34,556 nucleotides of DNA, taken from contig NZ_JANXMI010000016.1 of assembly GCF_025354735.1 (NCBI RefSeq), positions 1 through 34,556 of the forward strand. Direction: 5' to 3'. Origin of the DNA: Rugamonas sp. GTDB lineage: Bacteria > Pseudomonadota > Gammaproteobacteria > Burkholderiales > Burkholderiaceae_D. Positions 1 through 7,681 of the stretch are shown piece by piece (the first letter of the stretch is position 1; the number at the start of each line of letters is the position of its first letter). The notes beneath the pieces were generated by a model. It was not told the origin of the DNA and did no database searches. It saw only the letters and a program-made list of their open reading frames with translations. The position numbers and the translations under genes are program-made.

Positions 1-460
1 CGATCTGTCAGCGGCGTCAGCAGCGTCAGCAGCGTCAGCGGCGTCAGCGGCGTCAGCAGCGTCAGCAGCGTCAGCGGCGTCAGCGGCGTCAGCAGCGTCA
101 GCGGCGTCAGCAGCGTCAGCAGCGTCAGCGGCGTCAGCAGCGTCAGCGGCGTCAGCAGCGTCAGCAGCGTCAGCGGCGTCAGCGGCGTCAGCAACGTCAG
201 CAGCGTCAGCAACGTCAGCAGCGTCAGCGGCGTCAGCAACGTCAGCAGCGTCAGCGGCGTCAGCAACGTCAGCAGCGTCAGCAGTGTCAGCAGTGTCAGC
301 AACGTCAGCGGCGTCAGCAACGTCAGCAGAGTTTGCAGCATCAGCAAAGTCAGCAAACGTCAGCGGCGTCAGCAAAGTCAGGGGCAGCGTCAGCAAAGTC
401 CGCAGCACTAGCGGCGTCAGCAACGTCAGGAGCGTCAACAGTGTCAGCACCATCAGCGGT
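1..460. repeat. 9-bp tandem repeat tract (GTCAGCRRC), reaching the window edge
   Basis: From base 7 to about 330 the sequence is an almost perfect run of some 36 copies of GTCAGC followed by a variable triplet (AGC, GGC or AAC). It degenerates up to about 460. Because the unit is three codons long, all three forward frames and two reverse frames stay open: V-S-S/G/N, S-A-A/T and Q-Q-R forward, A-A-D/V and L-L-T reverse. The forward frames stop at 409-411, 476-478 and 513-515. A reverse frame from ATG at 453 is open to the window edge. I cannot tell whether it is the end of a low-complexity protein or a non-coding array. The unit phase slips by one base near 355. Confidence 0.9.
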
Positions 461-511
461 GTTAATCCAACAGCGTGACATCAACCTATCAATAGCCACT
501 TTTCAAGAGCT

Positions 512-969
512 TTAATGGGGCGAAAGGCCCAGCTTCAGAAATCTGTCGCCTTCGGCGCTGATCCAGCAAGCGTAAACCTTTTCGCCAACGTAGCCGCCAT
601 AACTATTCTTAGCATTCACCGGAACACCAATAATTCTCGCATTGGTCTTCACTCCGCCAACTTCAATAACGTCAAAGGAACCCCTGAATGGTTTGCCAAA
701 AATCGCGCTGCCTGGATCTTTGAGGGATGCTGAGATAGCTGCCTTGCAGACATCCTCAACTTTCTCCACTTGATGAGGATTCGATTCTGGCGATTGAGTC
801 GTCACCGTATTTGATGCTGGCGACTGAATCATCACCCTGTCAGCAGTCATGCATTTAGTGTCTGAGAACATCACCCCGCCTTCGGGCGTCTTGCATTTGT
901 GATAGTGTTTTGAGCCCAGCCACTGAAACAAATGCCAACACCGATGATGAAAGCAATTTTTTTGTGCAT
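512..969 (-). pseudogene. small secreted protein with a DUF4124-like motif, frameshifted after the signal peptide
   Basis: The body (931 down to 512) reads as a compact cysteine-containing domain: KCKTPEGGVMFSDTKC near the start resembles the short DUF4124-type motif of secreted betaproteobacterial proteins. It is followed by a CKAAISASLKDPGSA stretch. The only start in that frame upstream of the motif is a TTG without a signal peptide. In another frame an ATG at 969 encodes MHKKIAFIIGVGICFSGWAQ, a textbook signal peptide, which then stops near 871. One additional A in the AAAA run (complement of 908-911) would join the two as WAQKHYHKCKTPEGG, giving about 152 residues. So this is either a recently broken periplasmic protein or a sequencing error. 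Function unknown. It sits in the low-GC segment that I interpret as island DNA. Confidence 0.6.
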
Positions 970-1394
970 TTTATTTGTCGAGCCTTACATAAATATCGTT
1001 CTGACGAAAGCGTCATACCACCTCTCTGACGTTCTGCCATCGGCACCAGCTACCGGGTATAGCTTCAATCGATAGCTTGCGAATGTGGCAGATTATCAGA
1101 TGCCGTTCCATTTCTGGCAATAAAAGATCGGCCATTCGTCGATGCGTTCACTTTTCCCCTATCCACAGGATGTTGTTACGCCGTGCTCCCTATCAACGGC
1201 ATGGAGCAGCCTGAGCAGTGTAAGCGGCAACAGTAAAGTCAGCATCAGCATCGTCCGCCGCATCAGCCGAAGCCCTTGTGATACACTTGGTGCCACACCT
1301 CTTTTGAACCCGCAACCGGAATCGAATCTATTGACTTCACCTTAGGTTTCAATGGGGTAGCAGACGGCGGAATAAGATTTTCTCTCATTAGAAA
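970..1394. other. non-coding, lower-GC stretch inside the putative island end
   Basis: No convincing gene is seen. Short open frames on both strands have no ribosome binding site and no recognisable motif. Between 1201 and 1262 there is a degenerate echo of the 9-bp repeat (AGC/GTA/AGC/GGC/AAC codon-like triplets), which links this stretch to the repeat tract at the window start. The DNA between roughly 480 and 1400 is visibly less GC-rich than everything to its right. Confidence 0.5.
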
Positions 1395-1415
1395 CAAATC
1401 CTGTCCCCGCAACCA
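1395..1415 (+). other. 3' fragment of initiator tRNA-fMet, probable attachment site
   Basis: The 21 bases CAAATCCTGTCCCCGCAACCA match the end of the T-loop, T-stem, acceptor strand and CCA of bacterial initiator tRNA (the E. coli fMet gene ends TTCAAATCCGGCCCCCGCAACCA). No tRNA 5' half precedes it, so it is a fragment, not a gene. A strong intrinsic terminator follows at once, as expected if the native downstream flank of the tRNA is preserved. This is the usual picture of the distal attachment site left by a tyrosine integrase that entered the 3' end of a tRNA gene. The intact tRNA and integrase would then lie to the left, outside the window. Confidence 0.6.
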
Positions 1416-1423
1416 AATAAGCA

Positions 1424-1464
1424 AGCCGTTGATTTTCTTCAGAAAATCAACGGCTTTTGGTTTT
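1424..1464 (+). terminator. strong intrinsic terminator after the tRNA fragment
   Basis: A perfect 14-bp stem (AGCCGTTGATTTTC at 1424-1437 with GAAAATCAACGGCT at 1442-1455) and a 4-base loop are followed by TTTTGGTTTTT. It reads rightward. There is no intact gene upstream for it to serve, which supports the view that it is the original terminator of the tRNA gene. Confidence 0.85.
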
Positions 1465-1594
1465 TCCGGGTACATAGTTTTATCAGCCGCCTCAGCAGAT
1501 CAAGTCCCCGCCTCCTTCGTAGCGCTCCGCATTGCCCCATTCTCCCCGCCTTAAGATTGTTTCGACGCTTCGCTTGCCTAACTATACAAACCTG

Positions 1595-1693
1595 ATGCGC
1601 GACAAGATCAATTTATTCGCCATCGATGCGCTGGCGAATATGGCCGCGAAAGCTGGCCTGCATGTCGAGATGCAACTGTCACGCGCGGCTTGA
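1595..1693 (+). pseudogene. C-terminal remnant of an XRE-family (HTH_37-type) regulator
   Basis: The frame from ATG 1595 encodes 32 residues beginning MRDKINLFAIDALANMAAKAG and ending in an alanine and TGA at 1691-1693. The pattern L-M-R-x-K-I-x-L-F-x-x-D-A-L-x-N-M-x-x-x-A-G-L is the end of small XRE antitoxin-like regulators, just after the recognition helix. Upstream in the same frame, codons for PNYTNL are open but the helix-turn-helix itself is absent and there is no start signal. I take it as a truncated remnant beside the presumed island junction. The family match is from memory of the motif. Sequence from 1465 to 1594 holds nothing recognisable. Confidence 0.5.
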
Positions 1694-1837
1694 GCGCCAT
1701 GATGCGTCGATGCGACGAAGCAAAAATACAGGCACGGCATAATGCATTCCAAGCTTAAAGAAAACTCCACGCGCCAAATACGAACATCTCAGCCCCTTGC
1801 CGCATAATACTGTCATATTCACTACATCAAGGCCCCC

Positions 1838-2398
1838 ATGCGAGCGGAAATTCGGGCGGAAATCACGGCGATTTCTGGGCTGGACTACATCGAGCGGCAA
1901 CATATCGACCGCGCCATCGCCTGGATCGACTCCGGCGCGCAACTGTGCCGGATAGCGAAACCGGCCACGCCGCCCATCCACCTGGTCGCCTATTTTGTCG
2001 TCGTCGATGACGGTCACCTACTGCTGGTCGATCATAAAAACGCGCAGCGATGGCTGCCGACGGGCGGTCATGTCGACGCCGGCGAGCATCCCCGCGTGAC
2101 GGTCGCGCGCGAACTGGCGGAGGAACTCGGCATCGGCGCGCCGCATGCCATCGGACCGCCCCTGATGTTGACTTGCACCGCGACCGTCGGACTGACGGCC
2201 GGCCACACCGATGTATCGCTCTGGTATGTGATCCACGGCAGCCGCGCCCAGACACTCACCTTCGATGACAGCGAATTCCATGAGGTGCGCTGGTTCGCGT
2301 TCGACGCCATTCCGCTCGATCGCACGGATCCGCATTTGCCGCGCTTTGTACAAAAGCTGAGGGCCGGCGCCGGCGCTGCCGGATTAGCCGAGAACTAA
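1838..2398 (+). CDS. NUDIX hydrolase
   Basis: A 186-residue protein with an intact NUDIX box at residues 77-99: Gly77, Glu83, then RELAEELGI (Arg91, Glu92, Glu95, Glu96, Gly98). This fits the consensus GX5EX7REUXEEXGU that binds the divalent metal used to cleave nucleoside diphosphate-linked substrates. The N-terminal 45 residues form a short helical extension common in family members of this size. The substrate cannot be predicted from the box alone. The gene stands alone: the nearest upstream sequence is the regulator remnant, and a terminator follows 10 bp after the stop. The ATG at 1838 is the first good start in the frame, but no strong Shine-Dalgarno is seen. Confidence 0.9.
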   Translation: MRAEIRAEITAISGLDYIERQHIDRAIAWIDSGAQLCRIAKPATPPIHLVAYFVVVDDGHLLLVDHKNAQRWLPTGGHVDAGEHPRVTVARELAEELGIGAPHAIGPPLMLTCTATVGLTAGHTDVSLWYVIHGSRAQTLTFDDSEFHEVRWFAFDAIPLDRTDPHLPRFVQKLRAGAGAAGLAEN

Positions 2399-2406
2399 AC
2401 GGCCAT

Positions 2407-2437
2407 GGCCCGATTCAACGCAATCGGGCCGGCTTTT
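2407..2437 (+). terminator. intrinsic terminator of the NUDIX gene
   Basis: GGCCCGATT (2407-2415) pairs with AATCGGGCC (2422-2430) around a 6-base loop and is followed by GGCTTTT. It lies just after the NUDIX stop codon. Confidence 0.75.
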
Positions 2438-2533
2438 CGCTTTGCAGGCCCGGAACAAACTGTCACAATCCTGCTTGCGCGGCACGGCGCTCACGCGCGC
2501 CGCCACACCATCGAATCTATCTAGGAGAAATGC

Positions 2534-4204
2534 GTGAAGGACCAAGCCCACGACCAGCAGCAGGCATCTGCCGCCCTCCCCTCCGATCCCGCGCGCCGCC
2601 GCATGTTCCAGGCCGCCACCGCCGTCGGCCTGGCCAGCGCCGTGCCGGGCATGGTCGGCGCGGCCGCCGCCACGACGCGCCAGCCGGTCAAGGGATCGCT
2701 GGACGCCAAGCTCAAGGCGCACGTCAAGAACGTGGTCGTGATCTACCTCGAAAACCGCAGCTTCAATAATTTATTCGCCAACTTCCCCGGCACCAGCGCG
2801 CCGCTGTCCGAGCTGCCGGCCGCCGCCGCCGCGCAGAAGGACCGCGACGGTTCGGTGCTCGCCACGCTGCCGAAGGTGTGGGGCGGCATGGTGCCGACGC
2901 CGCAAAACATCGGCGGCAAACAATATGTGCTGCGCGAAGACCAGATCAAGGATTTGCCGAACGCGCCCTTCAAGCTGTCCGACGCCGACGGCAATCCGCT
3001 GCCGGAAGCGGTCATCACGCGCGACCTGTGGCACGTGTTTTACCAGAACCAGATGCAGATCAACGGCGGCAAGAACGACCATTTCGTCGCCTGGGCCAAC
3101 AGCGGCGGCATGGTGATGGGCCACTACGGCGAAACCAGCAAGAACCTGAACCTGTGGCAGATCGCGCAGCAGTACACCTTGTGCGACAACTTCTTCATGG
3201 CCGCTTTCGGCGGCTCGTATCTGAATCACCAGTTCCTGATCTCGGGCCGGGTGCCGGAATACTTCAACGCGGCCGACACGGCGGCCAAGCGCAAGATCGC
3301 CGTACTGGAAGACGGCCCGACCGGCACCCGCCTGGCGGTGGCGCCGGACAGCCCGAAATCGGCGCTCGACGGCCATCCCAAATTCGTCAACGACGGCGCC
3401 ATCACGCCGGACGGCTACGCCGTCAACACGATGGCGCCGCCGTTCCAGCCCAGCTATATCCGCCCCGCCGCCGGCGGCGATCCGCTGCTGGCCGATCCGC
3501 ATGACGCCAGCACGCTGCCGCCGCAGTCCTATCACACCATCGGCGACCTGCTGTCGGCCAAGCAGGTCAGCTGGGCGTGGTACGGCGGCGCCTGGCAGGC
3601 GGCGCTCGACGCCAAGGGCGGCGGCGACAAGCCGAACTTCCAGTACCACCACCAGCCGTTCAACTATTTCCAGCAGTTCGCGCCCGGCACGGCGGCGCGC
3701 GCCGCCCACCTGCGCGACGGCGGCGTGGGCGACAGCCCGATCTCGAACCGTTTCCTGGCCGACGTCGTGGCCGGCCAGCTGCCGGCCGTGGCGTTCTACA
3801 AGCCGCAGGGCAATCTGAACCTGCACGCCGGCTACTCGGACGTCGAGGCGGGCGACCAGCACGTGGCCAACGTGATCGAGCACCTGAAGAAATCGCCGCA
3901 GTGGAAGGACATGGTGGTCGTCATCACCTTCGACGAAAACGGCGGCTGGTGGGACCACGTGGCGCCGCCCAAGGGCGACCGCTGGGGGCCGGGTTCGCGC
4001 ATTCCGGCCATCGTCGTGTCGCCGTACGCCAAGCGGGGCCAGGTCGACCACAGTTTCTACGACACGACGTCGATCATGCGCTTCATCACGCGCCTGCACG
4101 ACTTGCCGCTGCTCGAAGGGTTGGCCACGCGCAACGCCGCCTTCGCCGCGCGCGGCGCCATGCCGCCGGGCGACCTGACCGGCACGCTCAGCTTCCGCGC
4201 CTGA
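2534..4204 (+). CDS. Tat-exported phosphoesterase (acid phosphatase AcpA / phospholipase C superfamily)
   Basis: A 556-residue exported phosphoesterase. Residues 21-45 form a twin-arginine signal (RRRMF, then a small-residue hydrophobic stretch to an Ala-rich cleavage region), so the folded enzyme is likely sent to the periplasm by Tat. The mature domain opens with VVVIYLENRSFNNLF, the signature of the PF04185 phosphoesterase family, and has FDENGGWWDH near residues 469-478, the metal-binding acidic/His motif. It should hydrolyse phosphomonoesters or phospholipid head groups. The acid phosphatase subgroup fits better because the long C-terminal domains of haemolytic phospholipase C are absent. 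The start is GTG at 2534, six bases after AGGAG (2523-2527); the ATG at 2530 is in the wrong frame. Monocistronic. Confidence 0.88.
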   Translation: MKDQAHDQQQASAALPSDPARRRMFQAATAVGLASAVPGMVGAAAATTRQPVKGSLDAKLKAHVKNVVVIYLENRSFNNLFANFPGTSAPLSELPAAAAAQKDRDGSVLATLPKVWGGMVPTPQNIGGKQYVLREDQIKDLPNAPFKLSDADGNPLPEAVITRDLWHVFYQNQMQINGGKNDHFVAWANSGGMVMGHYGETSKNLNLWQIAQQYTLCDNFFMAAFGGSYLNHQFLISGRVPEYFNAADTAAKRKIAVLEDGPTGTRLAVAPDSPKSALDGHPKFVNDGAITPDGYAVNTMAPPFQPSYIRPAAGGDPLLADPHDASTLPPQSYHTIGDLLSAKQVSWAWYGGAWQAALDAKGGGDKPNFQYHHQPFNYFQQFAPGTAARAAHLRDGGVGDSPISNRFLADVVAGQLPAVAFYKPQGNLNLHAGYSDVEAGDQHVANVIEHLKKSPQWKDMVVVITFDENGGWWDHVAPPKGDRWGPGSRIPAIVVSPYAKRGQVDHSFYDTTSIMRFITRLHDLPLLEGLATRNAAFAARGAMPPGDLTGTLSFRA

Positions 4205-4268
4205 GCCGCGCCGACGCCGGCCTCGCCGGCTAAAACGGTTTGTGATACACTGCGACCATAATTTACTG

Positions 4269-4299
4269 AGCCCGACTGCTGCAGCCGGGCTTTTGTTTT
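4269..4299 (+). terminator. intrinsic terminator downstream of the phosphoesterase
   Basis: AGCCCG (4269-4274) pairs with CGGGCT (4286-4291), followed by TTTGTTTT. It lies 65 bp after the phosphoesterase stop and before the small ORF at 4413, so it could end the first transcript or act as a leader hairpin for the second. Confidence 0.6.
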
Positions 4300-4412
4300 G
4301 TGCGGCGCATTTTTCAGCGCCGCCTTATTCAAGCGGCCCGCCGCCAGGGCCGCTCCAGTGCGGGCGCCGCCTTTCATCGCGGGCGCTGCGCGCTGGGCAT
4401 CAGGTTTCAGAC

Positions 4413-4640
4413 ATGAGAGATAAAAAAGACAATGCGACGTTCGACCTGCCCGGCTTCAGCCCGGCGGCGCCGCTTGAGCCCGAGCTCAAGCGGCCGCTCG
4501 GCACCCGCGTGCGGCGCGCGGCGCTCAAGCAGGTGCAGCTGGAATTGCTGGAAGCGACCGACAACAGCGGCTTGCCGCAGTGGACCCGCGATGAAAACCT
4601 GGACCTGACCGGCTTGCCGGTGTGGGCGCCGGCGCAGTAG
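4413..4640 (+). CDS. small hypothetical protein (75 aa)
   Basis: Start ATG at 4413 gives a 75-residue soluble, proline-rich protein (MRDKKDNATFDLPGFSPAAP and onward). The middle, about residues 29-48, is predicted helical and basic (GTRVRRAALKQVQLELLEA), and the end carries two LxGLPxW-like turns. There is no signal peptide or membrane segment. The frame is open further upstream to 4242, but that part runs through the terminator hairpin and shows no coding character, so the later start is preferred. Codon use is like that of the neighbouring genes, so I think it is real. I do not recognise the family. It lies between the phosphoesterase and dbpA on the same strand, with no sign of an operon. 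Confidence 0.6.
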   Translation: MRDKKDNATFDLPGFSPAAPLEPELKRPLGTRVRRAALKQVQLELLEATDNSGLPQWTRDENLDLTGLPVWAPAQ

Positions 4641-4865
4641 CGCCACCGGCATCGCCAGCGTCATCAGCGACCCAGCGTCACCCGCATCACCGGCGCCGCA
4701 TTACGCCTACACCCGCGTCCACCGCACCGGCACAAGCCCGGCACGGTGGCCGCACAGCAACGATATAGTCCTATCCGTCCCACCGACAGCGCCAGCCGGT
4801 CCGGCGCACGCCACCCGTGCAGCCTGTTAGACTGTGCTCCATCCCCTCTTTTCCAGCCCACCGCC

Positions 4866-6278
4866 ATGACCCAAGATTCCTTCACCAGCCTGCCGCTGAC
4901 GCCCGCCTTTTTGGCCAACCTCGACGTGCTCGGCTACAACCAGATGACGACCATCCAGGCCCAGAGCCTGCCGGCCGTGCTGGAGGGTCGCGACCTGATC
5001 GCGCAGGCCAAGACCGGCAGCGGCAAGACGGCCGCCTTCGGCATCGGCATCCTGCACAAGATCAATCCGGCCTGGTTCGCCACCCAGGCGCTGGTGCTGT
5101 GCCCGACGCGCGAGCTGGCCGACCAGGTGGCCAACGAGCTGCGCCGGCTGGCGCGCGGCATCGGCAACATCAAGGTGCTGGTGCTGACCGGCGGCGCGCC
5201 GATGCGCCCGCAGATCGCCTCGCTCGAACACGGCGCCCACATCGTCGTCGGCACGCCGGGCCGTATCCGCGACCACCTGGGCCGCGCCACCGTCGACCTG
5301 TCGAAGGTGCAGACCCTGGTGCTCGACGAGGCCGACCGCATGACCGACATGGGCTTTTACGATGAAATCGCCGGCATCGTCAGCGCCTGCCCGGCGCGCC
5401 GCCAGACGCTGCTGTTCTCGGCCACCTACCCGGACGATATCCGCCGCGCCACCGCCTCCTTCCTGGTCGATCCGGTCGAAGTGACGGTCCAGGCGCAGCA
5501 CGACAACAGCAAGATCGAACAGCGCTTCTACGAAGTCGGCTTTGACGGGCGCAACGGCGCCGTCGCCAAGCTGCTGGCCCACTACCGGCCGGTGTCGACG
5601 CTGGCCTTCTGCAACACCAAGGTCCACTGCCGCGAGCTGGCCGCCGAACTGCGCGCGCAAGGCTTCTCCGCGCTGGCCCTGTACGGCGAGCTGGAACAGC
5701 GCGAGCGCGATGAAATCCTGGTACTGTTCGCCAACCGCAGCTGCTCGGTGCTGGTGGCCACCGACGTCGCCGCGCGCGGCCTCGACATCGCCAACCTGGA
5801 AGCGGTCATCAACGTCGACGTGTCCAAGGATACCGAGGTCCACATCCACCGCATCGGCCGCACCGGCCGCGGCGACGAGAAGGGCCTGGCGCTGTCGCTG
5901 TGCGCGCCCAATGAAAAGAAGTGGGTCAAGCTGATCGAGGAATACCAGGGCGCGCCGGTCGAATGGCACCCGCTGAGCGAGCTGACGGTGGACGAGCACG
6001 CGGTGGCCGAACCGGCGCCGATGGTGACGCTGGTGATCATGGGCGGCAAGAAGGACAAGCTGCGTCCGGGCGACCTGCTGGGCGCGCTGACCGGCGACGC
6101 CGGCCTGACCAAGGAACAGGTCGGCAAGATCAATGTGCTCGAATTCATGACCTACGTGGCGCTGGACCGCCGCATCGCCCAGCTCGCCTTCGAGCGCCTG
6201 AGCAAGGGCAATCCGCTGGGCGGCGACTTCGGCAACATCAAGGGCCGCAGCTTCAAGATGCGCTTCATCGAGGCGTAA
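4866..6278 (+). CDS. dbpA: ATP-dependent RNA helicase DbpA
   Basis: A 470-residue DEAD-box helicase with every core motif: Q motif ahead of the P-loop AKTGSGKT (48-55), PTRELADQ, TPGR, DEAD (154-157), SAT, ARGLD and HRIGRTGR. After the two RecA-like domains, the C-terminal 75 residues (from VTLVIMGGKKDKLRPGDLLGAL) form the DbpA-type RNA-binding domain that recognises hairpin 92 of 23S rRNA. This separates it from RhlE/SrmB-type helicases. The known role is late assembly of the 50S ribosomal subunit. The ATG at 4866 is chosen because it places the Q motif at the usual distance and matches the family length (E. coli DbpA 457 aa); the longer frame from 4746 adds non-conserved residues. Bases 4641-4865 contain no other feature I can support. 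Confidence 0.95.
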   Translation: MTQDSFTSLPLTPAFLANLDVLGYNQMTTIQAQSLPAVLEGRDLIAQAKTGSGKTAAFGIGILHKINPAWFATQALVLCPTRELADQVANELRRLARGIGNIKVLVLTGGAPMRPQIASLEHGAHIVVGTPGRIRDHLGRATVDLSKVQTLVLDEADRMTDMGFYDEIAGIVSACPARRQTLLFSATYPDDIRRATASFLVDPVEVTVQAQHDNSKIEQRFYEVGFDGRNGAVAKLLAHYRPVSTLAFCNTKVHCRELAAELRAQGFSALALYGELEQRERDEILVLFANRSCSVLVATDVAARGLDIANLEAVINVDVSKDTEVHIHRIGRTGRGDEKGLALSLCAPNEKKWVKLIEEYQGAPVEWHPLSELTVDEHAVAEPAPMVTLVIMGGKKDKLRPGDLLGALTGDAGLTKEQVGKINVLEFMTYVALDRRIAQLAFERLSKGNPLGGDFGNIKGRSFKMRFIEA

Positions 6279-6303
6279 GCGGTCAGTCAAAAAACTCGCG
6301 ATA

Positions 6304-6342
6304 AAAAAAGCGGCCGGTGTTCATCCCACCGGTCGCTTTTTT
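6304..6342. terminator. bidirectional terminator between dbpA and the MFS pump gene
   Basis: GCGGCCGGTG (6310-6319) pairs with CACCGGTCGC (6327-6336), with one G-T pair. The stem is flanked by seven A on the left and six T on the right, so it can stop the convergent transcripts from both sides. Confidence 0.88.
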
Positions 6343-6362
6343 GTATCAAGCGCGGTCACCGA

Positions 6363-7586
6363 TTACATCTTGCGCGGCGCTTCGATCTGCGGCAGCAGCA
6401 CCGTCAGCACGCCCAGCAGCGGCAGGAACGAGCACAGCTTGTATACATAGGCGATGCCGGCGACGTCGGCGATATGGCCCATGGACGCCGCGCCGATGCC
6501 GCTGACGCCGAACATCAGGCCGAAGAACACGCCGGCGATCATGCCGACCTTGCCCGGCACCAGCTCCTGCGCGAACACGACGATGGCGGAAAACGCCGAG
6601 GAAATCACGAAGCCGATCACCACCGTCAGCACGCCGGTCCAGAACAGGTCGACGTAGGGCAGCATCAGCGTGAACGGCGCCGCGCCGAGGATGGATATCC
6701 AGATCACGCGCTTGCGGCCGACGCGGTCGCCGATCGGGCCGCCGAGGAAGGTGCCGCCGGCCACCGCCGCCAGGAACAGGAATAGATACAGCTGCGCGCT
6801 GCCGACCGACAGGCCGAATTTGTCGATCAGGTAAAAGGTGTAGTAGCTGCTCAGGCTCGCCATATAGATATATTTGGAAAACACCAGCAGCGCCAGCACG
6901 CCCAGGGCGCCGGCCACGCGGCCGCGCGACAGCGCCGGTCCGGCCGGGGCGGCGGCCTTGCGCGGCAGGCCGGCCAGATGGCCGCGATACCAGTGGCTGA
7001 CGCGGTACAGCACGGCGATCGCCAGCGCCGACAGCAGGCCGAACCAGGCGATATTGCCCTGGCCCCGGCCGATGATGACGCCGGCCGCCAGCAGCGGCCC
7101 GAAGGCCGAGCCGACGTTGCCGCCGACCTGGAACAGCGATTGCGCGAAACCGTAGCGCCCGCCCGAGGCCAGGCGCGCCACGCGCGACGCTTCCGGGTGG
7201 AAGGTGGAGGAGCCGACGCCGATCAGGCCGGCCGCGACCAGCAGCGCCGGGAAGCTGCCGACCAGCGCCAGCATCAGCACGCCGGCCAGCGAAAAGCACA
7301 TGCCCAGCGGCAGCAAAAAGGGCAGCGGGCGGCGGTCGGTGTACAGGCCTATCCACGGCTGCAACAGCGAGGCCGTGCACTGGAACGTCAGCGTGATCAG
7401 GCCTACCTGGGTGAAACTGAGGCCGAACTGGGCCTTCAGCATGGGATAGATGGACGGCAGCATCGCCTGCACCAGGTCGTTGAGCAGGTGGACGAAGGCG
7501 ACGGCGCCCAGGATGTGCAGGATGGCGCCGGCTTGCGGCGTCGGCTCGGCTGCGGGCATGGCGGGCACTGATTGGGGGAAAGTCAT
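6363..7586 (-). CDS. MFS efflux transporter, fosmidomycin-resistance (Fsr) type
   Basis: A 407-residue inner-membrane protein with about 12 hydrophobic segments. The first helix region VHLLNDLVQAMLPSIYPML and the following FTQVGLITLTFQ are characteristic of the Fsr family (E. coli Fsr, 406 aa). The two MFS loop motifs appear as LYTDRRP after helix 2 and GPIGDRVGRKRV after helix 8. Family members export fosmidomycin and other small molecules with the proton gradient; the real substrate here is unknown. Start: the ATG at 7586 gives the family length, while a longer frame to 7667 would run into the divergent regulator promoter. It is divergent from an AraC-type gene, the usual sign of local control by that regulator. 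Confidence 0.88.
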   Translation of the reverse strand: MTFPQSVPAMPAAEPTPQAGAILHILGAVAFVHLLNDLVQAMLPSIYPMLKAQFGLSFTQVGLITLTFQCTASLLQPWIGLYTDRRPLPFLLPLGMCFSLAGVLMLALVGSFPALLVAAGLIGVGSSTFHPEASRVARLASGGRYGFAQSLFQVGGNVGSAFGPLLAAGVIIGRGQGNIAWFGLLSALAIAVLYRVSHWYRGHLAGLPRKAAAPAGPALSRGRVAGALGVLALLVFSKYIYMASLSSYYTFYLIDKFGLSVGSAQLYLFLFLAAVAGGTFLGGPIGDRVGRKRVIWISILGAAPFTLMLPYVDLFWTGVLTVVIGFVISSAFSAIVVFAQELVPGKVGMIAGVFFGLMFGVSGIGAASMGHIADVAGIAYVYKLCSFLPLLGVLTVLLPQIEAPRKM

Positions 7587-7681
7587 GAGAGATGATCCGG
7601 TCGGCCGGCGCGCGGAAACGGCGCCGGGAAACCAGTGTAATATGGCCGGATCAGTGGCATCTTCCAATTATCATCGCCAAA

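Noticed and set aside
1-460. CRISPR array
   Set aside because: The unit is a 9-bp direct repeat with no spacers, no 24-40 bp repeats and no cas genes nearby.
284-515. Two small forward open frames in the repeat tract as independent genes
   Set aside because: They arise because the 9-bp repeat keeps several frames open. Their apparent starts are internal GTG/ATG codons and neither has a ribosome binding site.
1263-1475. 70-residue reverse-strand open frame
   Set aside because: It runs through the terminator hairpin and the tRNA fragment, has no ribosome binding site, and shows no protein-like pattern.
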